From positions 372,001-436,000 of the forward strand of contig NZ_PIQJ01000001.1 in the NCBI RefSeq assembly GCF_004214835.1: DNA of 64,000 nucleotides. The letters run 5' to 3'. The stretch is from Pseudidiomarina tainanensis (lineage in GTDB: Bacteria; Pseudomonadota; Gammaproteobacteria; Enterobacterales; Alteromonadaceae). The translations under genes and the position numbers were made by a program. The notes below the pieces were generated by a model. The model ran no database searches. It was not told the DNA's origin and saw only the letters and a list, made by a program, of their open reading frames with translations. This document shows, in pieces, positions 27,689 to 37,870 of this stretch; within the stretch, counting starts at the first letter, position 1, and each line of letters opens with the position of its first letter.

Positions 27689-28253
27689 TGCACTCGTATT
27701 GGCCTCAGGCTCGCCGCGTCGCCAAGAGTTACTGAAGTTACTTGATAGACCATTTAGTGTCGTGGTGCCGAATGTTCCTGAACAGCGAGAAAGCCACGAG
27801 TCGGCCTCGGCTTACGTGCAACGATTGGCGCTGAGCAAAGCGCGCGCTGGTGCAGAGCTCGCCGAACCGAATAGCTTGGTTCTGGGTGCTGATACCGTAG
27901 TGGTGTGCGATGACGATGTGCTCGAAAAGCCTCACGATTACGATCATTTTGTCGACATGATGAAGCGTCTTTCCGGACGTAGCCATTTTGCCATCACGGC
28001 TGTAGCGGCGGTGCTGGGAGCAAAAGAACATGTGATTGTTAGCCAAGCTGAGGTTCATTTTAAACGGCTCAGTGATGGTGAAATTGACCAGTATTGGCAT
28101 TCAGGCGAGCCGCAAGACAAAGCCGGCGGATACGGTATTCAGGGGCGAGCATCGAAGTTCGTAACCCACTTAAACGGCAGCTACTTTGCCGTAGTAGGTT
28201 TGCCGATGTATGAAACCGAACAACTTATTGAAACGATTGAGGGGAGCGTATGA
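27678..28253 (+). CDS. yhdE: Maf family nucleotide pyrophosphatase (YhdE type)
   Basis: 191 residues. Hydrolyses non-canonical or excess NTPs to NMP and PPi; YhdE members act on dTTP/UTP. The Maf signature LASGSPRRQELL follows the start, with GADTVV and KPHDYDHFVDMMKRLSGRSH later. The start is TTG at 27678, with GGAGG seven bases upstream and no alternative ATG. The neighbourhood mreBCD-maf-rng matches E. coli yhdE. It overlaps rng by four bases. Confidence 0.94.
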   Translation: MFANALVLASGSPRRQELLKLLDRPFSVVVPNVPEQRESHESASAYVQRLALSKARAGAELAEPNSLVLGADTVVVCDDDVLEKPHDYDHFVDMMKRLSGRSHFAITAVAAVLGAKEHVIVSQAEVHFKRLSDGEIDQYWHSGEPQDKAGGYGIQGRASKFVTHLNGSYFAVVGLPMYETEQLIETIEGSV

Positions 28254-29719
28254 GTGCAGAAATTCTGATGAACGTTACGCCCACCGAAACGCGCGTTGCG
28301 TTAATTGAAAATGGGATTTTGCAAGAAGTTCATATTGAACGCCAAGCCAAACGTGGCTTGGTAGGTAATATCTACGTCGGCAAGGTGTCGCGGGTATTAC
28401 CTGGCATGCAAGCCGCGTTTATTGATATCGGCCTCGATAAAGCGGCGTTTTTGCACGCCTCTGATATTGTCACGCAACTCGAACAAGCTGAAGGCATCGC
28501 GCGTGGCACCATGCCTGCCGCAGACATCGCACAACTGGTGCGCCCAGGACAAAAAATATTAGTTCAGGTCGTGAAAGACCCGCTTGGCACCAAAGGGGCG
28601 CGATTAACGACCGATATCACCATTCCATCGCGCTACATGGTGTTAATGCCACAATCGCCTCATGTGGGTATCTCGCAACGTATCGAGGATGAAGCGGAGC
28701 GGAATCGCTTGAAGCAAGCAGCCATGCCGTATTGCGACGACGAGGGCGGCTTTATTGTGCGCACCGCTGCCGAAGGTGCGAGTGATGACGAACTGCAACG
28801 CGATGCGAAGTTTTTACGTCGTTTATGGGACACCATCCAAAAACGTCGCAAAGGCATGCGTAACATTGGTTTAGTTTATGAGGACTTAAATCTTTCTTGT
28901 CGTATTTTGCGTGACTTTGTGGGCGAGCAAATTGAACGAATTCGAGTTGATTCTCGCGTCACCTTCGACTTGCTCAACGAGTTCGTGAAAGAGTTTATTC
29001 CTGAGCTCAGTAATGCATTGGAATACTACGCTGGCGAGCGTCCTATTTTCGATTTATTTGATGTTGAGAATGAAGTGCAGCGCGCGTTAGATCGTAAAGT
29101 TGAGTTGAAATCAGGCGGCTCAATTATCATCGATCAAACAGAAGCGATGACCACAATTGATATCAATACTGGTGGTTTTGTGGGGCATCGTAACCTCGAA
29201 GAAACCATCTTTAACACCAATATTGAAGCAACCCAAGCCATTGCGCGGCAGCTGCGTTTACGTAACTTAGGCGGCATTATCATTATTGACTTTATTGATA
29301 TGCAGAATGCCGATCACCGTCGCCGCGTCTTGCACAGCCTTGAACAAGCGCTCGGTAAAGATCGCGCGAAAACCTCCATTAACGGATTCACTTCACTTGG
29401 CTTAGTTGAAATGACCCGCAAACGAACCCGCGAAAGCTTAGAGCATGTACTATGCTCAGAGTGTCCGGTATGTGGTGGCCGCGGCTCAATGAAGACAGTT
29501 GAGACGGTTTGTTACGAAGTGATGCGAGAAATTGTGCGAGTTAACCGTGCTTATGCAGCTGACCACTTTATGGTTTATGCATCTGCAGCAGTAGCAGATA
29601 TGCTGTTAAACGAGGAATCGCATGCGCTTGCTGAGCTCGAGGTGTTTATTGGCAAGCAGGTTAAAGTGCTGATTGAGCCACTGTACCATCAAGAACAGTT
29701 TGACGTGGTAATGATGTAA
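28250..29719 (+). CDS. rng: Ribonuclease G
   Basis: 489 residues, the same length as E. coli RNase G. An S1-like RNA-binding domain at ~35-120 is followed by the RNase E/G catalytic domain. Metal-binding Asp residues lie in TTIDINTGG and IIIDFIDMQ; the zinc-link cysteines are in CSECPVCGGRG. Cleaves 5'-monophosphorylated RNA and helps mature 16S rRNA 5' ends. Coupled to maf, and yhdP starts two bases after its stop. Confidence 0.97.
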   Translation: MSAEILMNVTPTETRVALIENGILQEVHIERQAKRGLVGNIYVGKVSRVLPGMQAAFIDIGLDKAAFLHASDIVTQLEQAEGIARGTMPAADIAQLVRPGQKILVQVVKDPLGTKGARLTTDITIPSRYMVLMPQSPHVGISQRIEDEAERNRLKQAAMPYCDDEGGFIVRTAAEGASDDELQRDAKFLRRLWDTIQKRRKGMRNIGLVYEDLNLSCRILRDFVGEQIERIRVDSRVTFDLLNEFVKEFIPELSNALEYYAGERPIFDLFDVENEVQRALDRKVELKSGGSIIIDQTEAMTTIDINTGGFVGHRNLEETIFNTNIEATQAIARQLRLRNLGGIIIIDFIDMQNADHRRRVLHSLEQALGKDRAKTSINGFTSLGLVEMTRKRTRESLEHVLCSECPVCGGRGSMKTVETVCYEVMREIVRVNRAYAADHFMVYASAAVADMLLNEESHALAELEVFIGKQVKVLIEPLYHQEQFDVVMM

Positions 29720-29721
29720 TT

Positions 29722-32700
29722 ATGGCGGGTAAGGCGTTTGGGTTTGTCTACCGAACTTTACTTTACACTATCGCAATCGCTTTGGTGCTTTTTGCGTTGC
29801 TGATTAGTGGGCTTCGCTATTTACTACCGCAACTGCCTGACGTGACCCAACAAGTCGAAGCGTTTCTAGCTAATAACTATGCAACCGAAGTTTCACTTGC
29901 ACAAATAAGTGCTGACTGGGGACGCAGTGGCCCTGAGTTGATATTACATGAATTAGTGGTGCAGCCAGACGCAGCCAAGGCAACACGCGTAGAAGTAAAT
30001 GAAGCGCGGGTGCTGATTGATTTTTGGGCAAGCGCCCGTTCATTCAGTATTCAATTTGAGCGTGTCCAACTGGATGCTATGCGCTTACATTACGACCTTC
30101 GCGACAGTTATGGCAATGGCGCCGATACGCAGTTCAAGCTTTCCAATAACCTGACCGATTTATTATTGCAACAGCTTGATTACATTCAAGTTGTTGATAG
30201 TACGCTGGAGCTTGTGAACTTAGTTGGTGCAACACGTACAATTGATATTACCGAGTTACGTTGGTCGAACCAACAACGACGCCATCAAGGTGTTGGAAAG
30301 TTAGCGTTTTCTAAGGTATCCGACAATACCTTAGATATCATTATCGATGTGCAGGGTTCTGATTCACGCGCATTAAATGGTCAGGTGTATGTCGCCGCAA
30401 ACCAGTTGGATATTACGCCGTGGGTGCAGCAACAGATTATCGATACCGAAATCAAAACGGCTGAATTTAATTACAAGCTCTGGCTTAACTTTAAGCAAAA
30501 TAAATTTACCGATGGCCTATTGCAACTCGGTGAGCAGGCTTTAGTTTGGGAAGTTGATCAACAGCAACATCAGTTACGCATTCCGAGTGGTGAGCTTAAA
30601 TTGCGTCCTTATCGTGATGGCTGGCGCGTCAATTCAAATCCATTAACTATTGAACACAATCAACGCAGTTGGGAATTACCAACCTTTAGCTGGGAACAGA
30701 CGCCGACAACAGCGGCAGTGAGTGTCGATGACCTCCCGTTGGCACCAGTACTTCAATTATTAAACCTATTCGGTAGCCAAGGTGCGCAAGTCAGCGAACA
30801 GTTCGCAGAGCGTGACACACAAGGCTTAATTGATGTGGTTTATGAAAGTGATATTAATGCCGGCGCGCGGTGGTTCGCGCAAGGCGAAAAACTAAGCTGG
30901 GGGCAATTTGCTGGCGTTCCCGGCTTAAGTAACGTCAATTTACGCGTACGAGGTATCGATAACCAATTAAGTTGGCAGTTAGATGGTACGGATGCCTCGT
31001 TTATTAGCCGTGCATTGGATTATGACGACCCATGGGCACTGCCAAAAATCGACTTGTCGGGGCAATTCGTATGGTTTGAGGATGGTGGCTGGCGCTTGCA
31101 GGTTGCTCCAGGTAGTGAGTTGCATTTAGATGGCTTATCAATTGGCCTCGTCGCTACATTGCAACCGAGTGACGAGTCGGTTTATGTTGATGCCATCGCA
31201 ACGAGTTTGAACCAAGAGCCAATTGATGCTGAAGTATTGCGGCGTCATTTACCCGTGGTTATGGGCGACAATCTTCATGATTATCTTACTGTGGCCTTAC
31301 AAGATGGCCAGGCGCAAGATCTCGCCATGGTGTGGCGTGGTGCCGTCGAACATTTTCCTTATCATGATAATCAAGGGATATTCGAAGCGCGCACTCGAAT
31401 CTCCGGATTAAATTATAAGTTTCAACCAAACTGGCGGCCGATTTACGATGCCAACGCCGTGGTGAACTTTCGTAACGAGCGCATGCACATCAAAGCGACT
31501 GATGGACTGTTAGGGAATGTGCAAATCGAGCGCGCCGATGTGGTGCTACCTGACTTACTCGGTGGTGAGCAAGCGCGTTTAGATATTACCGCCGATATTG
31601 CTGGTAACGCGAACGAGTTAAAACCAATTTTTGACGACAGCCCGCTGGCAAATTCGCTGGGTACCACGTTTGCTGAACTTCAATTAAGCGGGCCAATGAC
31701 GAGTCAGCTAAAATTGACCATTCCGTTAGCGGAATCACCTCAAGTTGTTGCGGAAGGCTATGCACAGTTAGATGATGTCAGTATGTATGTGCGTGGTTTA
31801 AAAGAGAGTTTTCGAAATCTACACGGTCGCGTACATTTTCGTAATGATGTGATTGACGCGCAAGATTTGGTTATGACCTGGCGCGGGTTTCCGTTGCAGG
31901 CAAATTTGAATAGCGCACAACGCGAAGATGATTACTATGTTGAGGTTGCGGCGTTGGGCACGTGGCAACTTGATGAATTTGCTCCGCTTACTGCCGGTGA
32001 GATGCCTTGGCAGGCCGATTTCAATTTAAGTTTACCCAAAGACGGTGGTTATTCTTTTCGGTGGCAACAAACCGCAGATTTACAGCCGACGGTCATTAAT
32101 GTTCCTGCGCCATTTGCTAAAAATGCCGATGAATCAGAGCAGTTAGAGCTCATCGTTTCCGGTAGCCAAGATAGTATTTTGGTCAATGCTGAGCTTGGTG
32201 AGAGAGCCATGCTGGAGCTGCAATTTGATGGCGCCGCCAATGTTCTTCAATCGGGTTATGCGCGTATTGGTAACGCTGTATCACAAGCGCCAAACCCAAA
32301 TGTTTTGCGGCTCAATCCAACGTTTACGGTCGAGGCAAACTTACCGCCGAGTGATGTTGAATTGTGGCTGGAACACTACGAGCACTTATTGAGTTTTATG
32401 CCTGAGGGTTCTGGTGAAAGCCAACTCGCTATGCTGTTACAACCGGATTATATTCAGCTTTTAAGTCCGCAATTAAATTATGGCAGTGTGGTGCTTAACG
32501 ACGTGACTGTTGTTGGCTGGCCAGAACAAAAGAATTGGCGCGCGCGCATCGATTCTCAGCAAGTCATTACAGAAGTTGAGTGGCGCCCAGCAACAGCTGA
32601 AACGGGCAGTGCGCAGCTATTATTGAACGCTGACATTATTGAGTTACAGGGTGCTCAGCCAGAAGAAAAGCTCGATGAAGTACTCGAAGGAGAGCAAAGC

Positions 32701-33654
32701 AGTTATCCACAAAGCTTTGCAAAGTTGCCTGACATCTATTTAGCCTGCAAACGCTGTCGTTACAACGTATATGATTTAGGCGAAGTGAATCTTCACTTAC
32801 GCGGCGACGAAAAGCAATTAGAACTGGTTGAATTCAGCGCGAATCATCGCAATCATACCCTGAAGGCGAGCGGTTCCTGGGCGCTGGAAACAGCGACACA
32901 GCACCCGCAAACACGTATCACCGGTGAATTTAGTTCACCAGATTTTGGTGAGTTTCTGGAAAACTACGAGTTCACCTCAATGGTGCGGGATAGTAATGCA
33001 ACAATTGCTTTTGATCTAAGCTACCTTGGTGCGCCGCAAGAATTACAAGCAAGTTCGTTGAATGGCACCGTGAACTGGCGCTTAGGACAAGGTTACCTGA
33101 ATGATGTGAGTGATCGAGGTGCGCGATTATTCTCGCTACTAAGTCTCGATAGTATTTTGCGCAAATTACGTTTCGACTTTCGTGATGTATTCGCAAATGG
33201 CTTGTTCTACACGAACTTTAGTGGGGATTTCAATATCGTCAATGGCATTGTCGCGACAGATAACACCCAACTCAACGGTGCTGCGGGCGATATGGAAGTG
33301 AAAGGCCAAACCAATTTAATGACGCGCAGCTTGGACTACGACTTGCAGTTTGTGCCGAAGGTCACTTCAAGTTTGCCAGTTATTTTAGCTTGGATGATTA
33401 ATCCACCATCAGGGTTAGCTGCGTTAGTGATTGATCGCATGTTGCACGACGCCAAAGTAATTAGCCGTCTTGAATACAAAATTTCTGGCACTATGGATGA
33501 GCCACAAATTGAGGAAGTCGCGCGAGATAGCCGCGATGCGCCAATTCCACCGGAGGTGCAAGTTGAACCAAAAACAGAACAGCCATCAAGTACAACTGAC
33601 GGCGCTACAACTAACCAGCAGCCCGAGCCCGCAACAGAATCTTCAGGAAATTGA
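29722..33654 (+). CDS. yhdP: AsmA/TamB-like envelope protein YhdP
   Basis: 1310 residues: one N-terminal membrane segment (~12-35), then a very long beta-rich periplasmic region ending in an AsmA-C-like part (~1050-1260) and a Pro/Gln/Ser/Thr-rich tail. YhdP-class proteins span the periplasm and carry phospholipids toward the outer membrane. Slightly longer than E. coli YhdP (~1266). Its last 92 bases overlap the start of the next gene in another frame. Confidence 0.92.
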   Translation: MAGKAFGFVYRTLLYTIAIALVLFALLISGLRYLLPQLPDVTQQVEAFLANNYATEVSLAQISADWGRSGPELILHELVVQPDAAKATRVEVNEARVLIDFWASARSFSIQFERVQLDAMRLHYDLRDSYGNGADTQFKLSNNLTDLLLQQLDYIQVVDSTLELVNLVGATRTIDITELRWSNQQRRHQGVGKLAFSKVSDNTLDIIIDVQGSDSRALNGQVYVAANQLDITPWVQQQIIDTEIKTAEFNYKLWLNFKQNKFTDGLLQLGEQALVWEVDQQQHQLRIPSGELKLRPYRDGWRVNSNPLTIEHNQRSWELPTFSWEQTPTTAAVSVDDLPLAPVLQLLNLFGSQGAQVSEQFAERDTQGLIDVVYESDINAGARWFAQGEKLSWGQFAGVPGLSNVNLRVRGIDNQLSWQLDGTDASFISRALDYDDPWALPKIDLSGQFVWFEDGGWRLQVAPGSELHLDGLSIGLVATLQPSDESVYVDAIATSLNQEPIDAEVLRRHLPVVMGDNLHDYLTVALQDGQAQDLAMVWRGAVEHFPYHDNQGIFEARTRISGLNYKFQPNWRPIYDANAVVNFRNERMHIKATDGLLGNVQIERADVVLPDLLGGEQARLDITADIAGNANELKPIFDDSPLANSLGTTFAELQLSGPMTSQLKLTIPLAESPQVVAEGYAQLDDVSMYVRGLKESFRNLHGRVHFRNDVIDAQDLVMTWRGFPLQANLNSAQREDDYYVEVAALGTWQLDEFAPLTAGEMPWQADFNLSLPKDGGYSFRWQQTADLQPTVINVPAPFAKNADESEQLELIVSGSQDSILVNAELGERAMLELQFDGAANVLQSGYARIGNAVSQAPNPNVLRLNPTFTVEANLPPSDVELWLEHYEHLLSFMPEGSGESQLAMLLQPDYIQLLSPQLNYGSVVLNDVTVVGWPEQKNWRARIDSQQVITEVEWRPATAETGSAQLLLNADIIELQGAQPEEKLDEVLEGEQSSYPQSFAKLPDIYLACKRCRYNVYDLGEVNLHLRGDEKQLELVEFSANHRNHTLKASGSWALETATQHPQTRITGEFSSPDFGEFLENYEFTSMVRDSNATIAFDLSYLGAPQELQASSLNGTVNWRLGQGYLNDVSDRGARLFSLLSLDSILRKLRFDFRDVFANGLFYTNFSGDFNIVNGIVATDNTQLNGAAGDMEVKGQTNLMTRSLDYDLQFVPKVTSSLPVILAWMINPPSGLAALVIDRMLHDAKVISRLEYKISGTMDEPQIEEVARDSRDAPIPPEVQVEPKTEQPSSTTDGATTNQQPEPATESSGN

Positions 33655-34435
33655 GGCTCACTTACAACAACTCCCAGATTTTCGTCCCCAACTTGTGGTA
33701 CTACCTGAGGCTTGTCTTTGCTTCGGCGCCGGTGACAAACGTCAGCGCGAAATAGCCGAACTCCCTGGCGTAGGCCCAATGCAAGACGGCCTCGCAGAAT
33801 TGGCCAAGCGATTTAACGTGTGGTTAATTGGCGGAACTATGCCTCTCATCGACAACGTTGATGATACAAAATTTAGTGCGACGAGCTTGGTATTTAATCC
33901 TCAGGGCGAGTGCGTCGCGCGTTATAACAAAATGCATTTGTTTGATGTTGACGTTGCCGACAAAACCAAAAGCTACCGAGAGTCACATTGGACAGAAGCC
34001 GGTGATAGCGTTGTTACGGTCACCACAGAGTTCGGTACGATCGGGCTTGCAGTATGTTATGATGTGCGCTTTCCCGAGCTATTTCGCGCCTTAAGAAATG
34101 CTGGTGCAGATATTTTCGTATTACCTTCAGCCTTTACACAGGTTACCGGCAATGCGCATTGGCATGTGCTGACCCGTGCGCGAGCGATTGAGCAACAATG
34201 CTTTATGGTCGCCGCCGCCCAAGCTGGAGAACATGAAAATGGGCGTCAGACTTATGGGCACGCCCTTGTTATTGATGGTTGGGGCCGCATATTAGCTGAA
34301 ACAGAAACGCTGCAACCGGGGTTAGCGACGGCGTTGGGCAATACCGACAGCTTACACAAAATCCGCCAAGATATTCCCGTAGCGAAACACTTCAACCGTA
34401 GTAAAAAGGTTATTCATGCAAGCACAGAACGTTGA
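33563..34435 (+). CDS. Carbon-nitrogen hydrolase, Nit1/YbeM-type (deaminated glutathione amidase family)
   Basis: 290 residues from a TTG start at 33563, chosen because GGAGG (33552-33556) lies six bases before it and because homology begins soon after ([18 protein letters not shown]). The nitrilase triad is visible: Glu in [10 protein letters not shown], Lys in [11 protein letters not shown], Cys in [16 protein letters not shown]. The [10 protein letters not shown] context is typical of Nit1 proteins, which repair deaminated glutathione. Starts with long overlaps into yhdP (92 nt) and ends overlapping tldD (20 nt), so it is firmly in this operon. Confidence 0.9.
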   Translation: MNQKQNSHQVQLTALQLTSSPSPQQNLQEIEAHLQQLPDFRPQLVVLPEACLCFGAGDKRQREIAELPGVGPMQDGLAELAKRFNVWLIGGTMPLIDNVDDTKFSATSLVFNPQGECVARYNKMHLFDVDVADKTKSYRESHWTEAGDSVVTVTTEFGTIGLAVCYDVRFPELFRALRNAGADIFVLPSAFTQVTGNAHWHVLTRARAIEQQCFMVAAAQAGEHENGRQTYGHALVIDGWGRILAETETLQPGLATALGNTDSLHKIRQDIPVAKHFNRSKKVIHASTER

Positions 34436-35861
34436 GCAAAACCTGCTTCACCAATACCAATTAGATAGTGACAAATTACATCAATCGTTGGCGACGCTTT
34501 ACACCGGCGCAATAGATTTTGCAGATATTTATTTGCAAAGTAGCGTAAATGAATCGTGGGTACTCGAAGACGGTATTGTCAAAGAAGGTAGCTTTCATAT
34601 CGAAGCGGGGCTTGGAGTACGTGCGGTGCATGGGGATAAAACCGGTTTCGCGTACGCCGACGATATCTCACCGCAAGCACTGCAAAAAGCTGCAGCGGCT
34701 GCTCGCGGCATCAGCTTAGCTGGTCAAAATAAGCAGGTGCAAGCATTTGCTTCGGCTCCTGTCGGCATGCGATATGCACCAGTGAACCCATTAGCGAGTT
34801 TGAATGAGCAAGCGAAAATCGAGTTGCTGCGTGAAATTGATGCCTATGCGCGCAGTCTGGATTCGCGAGTAGTCGAAGTGATCGCCAGCATCAGCGGTAG
34901 CTATGACGAAGTGTTAGTTGCCGCAACCGATGGCACGTTTGCAACCGATATTCGACCTCTCGTACGCGTGAATTGTACGGTACTCGTCGAGCACAATGGT
35001 CGTCGTGAGCGCGGCAGTGCTGGAGGCGGCGCTCGTGTTGACTACCATTACTTTACTGCCAATGTGAGCGACAAGCCGCGCTGGCAAACCTACGCCGATG
35101 AAGCTGTTCGCCAAGCGTTGGTCAATTTAGAAGCACGTCCAGCGCCTGCTGGAACCATGCCGGTGGTGCTTGGTGCAGGATGGCCGGGTGTTCTCTTGCA
35201 TGAAGCCGTGGGCCACGGTTTAGAGGGCGATTTTAACCGTAAAGGCGCATCGGCCTATGCCGGTAAAATCGGTGAAATGGTAGCCTCAGAATTGTGCACA
35301 ATCGTAGATGATGGAACCTTGGCCGACCGTCGCGGCTCATTAGCCATTGACGACGAAGGTACCGAAGCGGGTTACAACGTGCTGATTGAAAAGGGCCGCT
35401 TGGTTGGCTACATGCAAGATAAAATGAATGCGCGCTTAATGGGCGTGAACCCAACCGGAAATGGTCGTCGTGAAAGCTACGCCCATTTACCAATGCCGCG
35501 CATGACCAATACCTACATGCTTGCTGGGGAACATGATCCAGAGGAAATTATTGGTAGTGTGAAACGCGGCATTTACGCTCCGCACTTTGCCGGTGGCCAA
35601 GTTGATATTACTTCAGGCAAGTTTGTGTTCTCAGCATCTGAAGCGTATTTGATAGAAGACGGTAAAATCACCGCACCAGTGAAAGGCGCGACGCTAATTG
35701 GTAATGGTCCAGATGCCATGCGACAGGTATCCATGGTTGGTCACGATCTCGCGTTAGACCAAGGCGTAGGTGTGTGCGGAAAAGATGGTCAAAGTGTTCC
35801 GGTTGGTGTTGGACAGCCAACCTTAAAATTAGATGCGATGACGGTGGGTGGCACCGACTAA
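34416..35861 (+). CDS. tldD: Metalloprotease TldD
   Basis: 481 residues, the standard length. Zinc site [11 protein letters not shown] begins at His262, followed by [10 protein letters not shown]. TldD is the catalytic partner of TldE/PmbA; the pair degrades unfolded peptides and matures modified peptides. pmbA lies 660 bp downstream, beyond one reversed gene. Overlaps the amidase by 20 bases; its stop overlaps the stop of the convergent yjgA. Confidence 0.97.
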   Translation: MQAQNVEQNLLHQYQLDSDKLHQSLATLYTGAIDFADIYLQSSVNESWVLEDGIVKEGSFHIEAGLGVRAVHGDKTGFAYADDISPQALQKAAAAARGISLAGQNKQVQAFASAPVGMRYAPVNPLASLNEQAKIELLREIDAYARSLDSRVVEVIASISGSYDEVLVAATDGTFATDIRPLVRVNCTVLVEHNGRRERGSAGGGARVDYHYFTANVSDKPRWQTYADEAVRQALVNLEARPAPAGTMPVVLGAGWPGVLLHEAVGHGLEGDFNRKGASAYAGKIGEMVASELCTIVDDGTLADRRGSLAIDDEGTEAGYNVLIEKGRLVGYMQDKMNARLMGVNPTGNGRRESYAHLPMPRMTNTYMLAGEHDPEEIIGSVKRGIYAPHFAGGQVDITSGKFVFSASEAYLIEDGKITAPVKGATLIGNGPDAMRQVSMVGHDLALDQGVGVCGKDGQSVPVGVGQPTLKLDAMTVGGTD

Positions 35862-36361
35862 GCGGTGGCCACCTCACGCAAATATTTGAACAGCTCGCGC
35901 TTCGCGGTCGGCGGTTTGTTTTGTTCAGCCTGTTTATTGGCCTGACGATACAACTGACGAAGTTTTTGCCGGTCAGCATTTGGATAAGTATCGATGAATT
36001 GCTGAATCGCATCATCACCAGTTGCCAATATCGCATCACGCTGTTTCTCAAGTTGATGAAACAAAGCGTTTTGTTCGTGATGCGAATGTTCGAGTTCAGC
36101 AAGTGCTTGCTCAATTGGCCCGGTATCGCGATGGCGCATCATTTTACCGATGAGCTGTAATTGGCGACGATAGCCTTCGCGCGTATTACGAATACGCTGT
36201 GCCAGATGAATAGCGTCAAGTAGCTCTTCATCGAGAGGAATTTTCGCTAATTTGCCTTCAGCAAGGCTGACGAGTTGTTCGCCCAGCTGTTGTTGCGCTT
36301 CGGCGGCGCGTTTTAGTTCGGATTTACTGACGATTTCATCGTCGTGCTCAAATTCGCTCAT
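35858..36361 (-). CDS. darP: Ribosome biogenesis factor DarP (YjgA, DUF615)
   Basis: 167 residues from ATG 36361 (GAGG eight bases upstream); the frame extends to 36409 but without a good start. All-helical and highly charged, with [16 protein letters not shown] and [18 protein letters not shown] matching the family. Acts in late 50S subunit assembly. Divergent from pmbA, as in E. coli, and convergent with tldD. Confidence 0.93.
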   Translation of the reverse strand: MSEFEHDDEIVSKSELKRAAEAQQQLGEQLVSLAEGKLAKIPLDEELLDAIHLAQRIRNTREGYRRQLQLIGKMMRHRDTGPIEQALAELEHSHHEQNALFHQLEKQRDAILATGDDAIQQFIDTYPNADRQKLRQLYRQANKQAEQNKPPTAKRELFKYLREVATA

Positions 36362-36420
36362 GGGGATGCCTCTGTGGTTTCGAGCGAATTGTACCCGAAC
36401 AAGAGACATAAATACAAAAA

Positions 36421-36498
36421 CGATATTAGCTATTGGATATTAGATATTAAAAAAGCAGGGTTAGAAGCGTCGTCGCTAATATCCAATAGCTAATATCG
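36421..36498. repeat. Palindromic intergenic repeat, copy B (perfect 23-bp arms)
   Basis: The left arm 36421-36443 (starts CGATATTAGCTATTGG) and right arm 36476-36498 are exact reverse complements over 23 bp, separated by 32 nt. It sits between divergent darP and pmbA and ends 25 bp before the pmbA start, leaving the AGGAGAGG ribosome-binding site intact. Confidence 0.93.
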
Positions 36499-36523
36499 CA
36501 GTAAGGTTTTCAAAGGAGAGGTA

Positions 36524-37870
36524 ATGATTCCTGACAAAAATGAACTACAAACAGAACTGCACGACGTCGAGCAGGCTGTCACCGACGCCATAGCCTACGC
36601 CAAGCAACTTGGCGTAAGTGCAGCTGAGTGCGCGATGAGCCGCAGTAGTGGCATCAACGTTGCCACTCGGTTAGGTGAAGTAGAAACGGTTGAGTTCAAT
36701 CAAGACGGCGCACTGGGGATTACGGTTTTTCGGGGTCAGCAAAAAGGTTCATCTTCTACCACCGACTTGACCGCGAAAGCGATTCGCGCAGCAGTAGAGA
36801 AGGCAAACGATATTGCGCGCTATACCTCGGCAGACCCATATTCTGGGTTAGCGCCGGCTGAAATGATGGCAACGGATATCCCTGATTTGGATTTATGTCA
36901 TCCAGCCGATCAGAGTGCCGAGTTTGCACTCCAGCAGGCTCTTGCTTGTGAAAATCACGCACTCCAGCTTGATCCGCGCATCGTTAACTCTGATGGTGCT
37001 GGCTACAGTAGCCATGTTGGCTATCGTGTGTATGGTAATAGTCACGGTTTCGTTGCCGGTTATTTACAGTCGCGGCATAGCTTAAGTTGCTCATTAATTG
37101 CGAAAAGTGGCGATGCGATGCAGCGTGATTATAGCTATACCGTGGCGCGCCATCGTGACGATTTATGGACACCGCAACAGGTTGCCGAAGACGCTGTACA
37201 AAGCACCGTATCGCGTTTGGATGCGCGCAAAATTGCGACCGCAAAGGTACCTGTGATTTTCCGTGCCGATGTCGCGAATAGCCTATTTGGGCATTTGGTC
37301 GCCGGTATTAGCGGTGGTAGTTTGTATCGTAAATCGAGCTTTCTCGTGGACCATTTAGGTAAGCAAGTGTTGCCAAGTTGGTTAACTGTGCAAGAGCGTC
37401 CACATTTGCGTGGTGCACTGGCGAGTAGTCCGTTTGACCATGAAGGTCTGGCGACGCATGATCGCGATATCATTCAAGATGGTGTGCTACAAACGTACTT
37501 ATTAACCAGTTATTCGGCGCGCAAACTGGGTATGCAGCCAACAGGCCATGCCGGCGGTATTCATACTTGGGAAGTGAATCATCAAGTGAAAGATTTATCT
37601 GCTTTGTGCAAAAAAATGGGTACCGGATTGCTGGTAACCGAACTGATGGGGCAGGGTGTGAACATCGTGAATGGCGATTACTCGCGCGGTGCTGCAGGTT
37701 TCTGGGTTGAGAATGGCGAGATTCAGTACCCAGTTGAAGAAATCACCATTGCCGGCAATTTAAAAGATATGTTGGCAAATATTGTAGCCATTGCGGGTGA
37801 TGTTGATGCACGGCATGGCGTGCGCACTGGGTCGGTCTTACTAGAAGAAATGCGTATTGCTGGGGTTTAA
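36524..37870 (+). CDS. pmbA: Metalloprotease partner PmbA/TldE
   Basis: 448 residues, the standard length. Shares the TldD fold but lacks the HExxxH zinc site, as expected for the non-catalytic subunit. GGLATHDRD-like and GGIHTWEVNHQ regions and a C-terminal block TVAGNLKDM-like (ITIAGNLKDMLANIVAI) are characteristic. AGGAGAGG precedes the ATG. Its stop overlaps the stop of convergent mgtE by four bases. Confidence 0.96.
   Translation: MIPDKNELQTELHDVEQAVTDAIAYAKQLGVSAAECAMSRSSGINVATRLGEVETVEFNQDGALGITVFRGQQKGSSSTTDLTAKAIRAAVEKANDIARYTSADPYSGLAPAEMMATDIPDLDLCHPADQSAEFALQQALACENHALQLDPRIVNSDGAGYSSHVGYRVYGNSHGFVAGYLQSRHSLSCSLIAKSGDAMQRDYSYTVARHRDDLWTPQQVAEDAVQSTVSRLDARKIATAKVPVIFRADVANSLFGHLVAGISGGSLYRKSSFLVDHLGKQVLPSWLTVQERPHLRGALASSPFDHEGLATHDRDIIQDGVLQTYLLTSYSARKLGMQPTGHAGGIHTWEVNHQVKDLSALCKKMGTGLLVTELMGQGVNIVNGDYSRGAAGFWVENGEIQYPVEEITIAGNLKDMLANIVAIAGDVDARHGVRTGSVLLEEMRIAGV

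Noticed and set aside
36421-36498. CRISPR-like array made of GATATTAG repeats
   Set aside because: Repeats are inverted, with no regular unique spacers and no cas genes; the structure is a palindrome, not an array.
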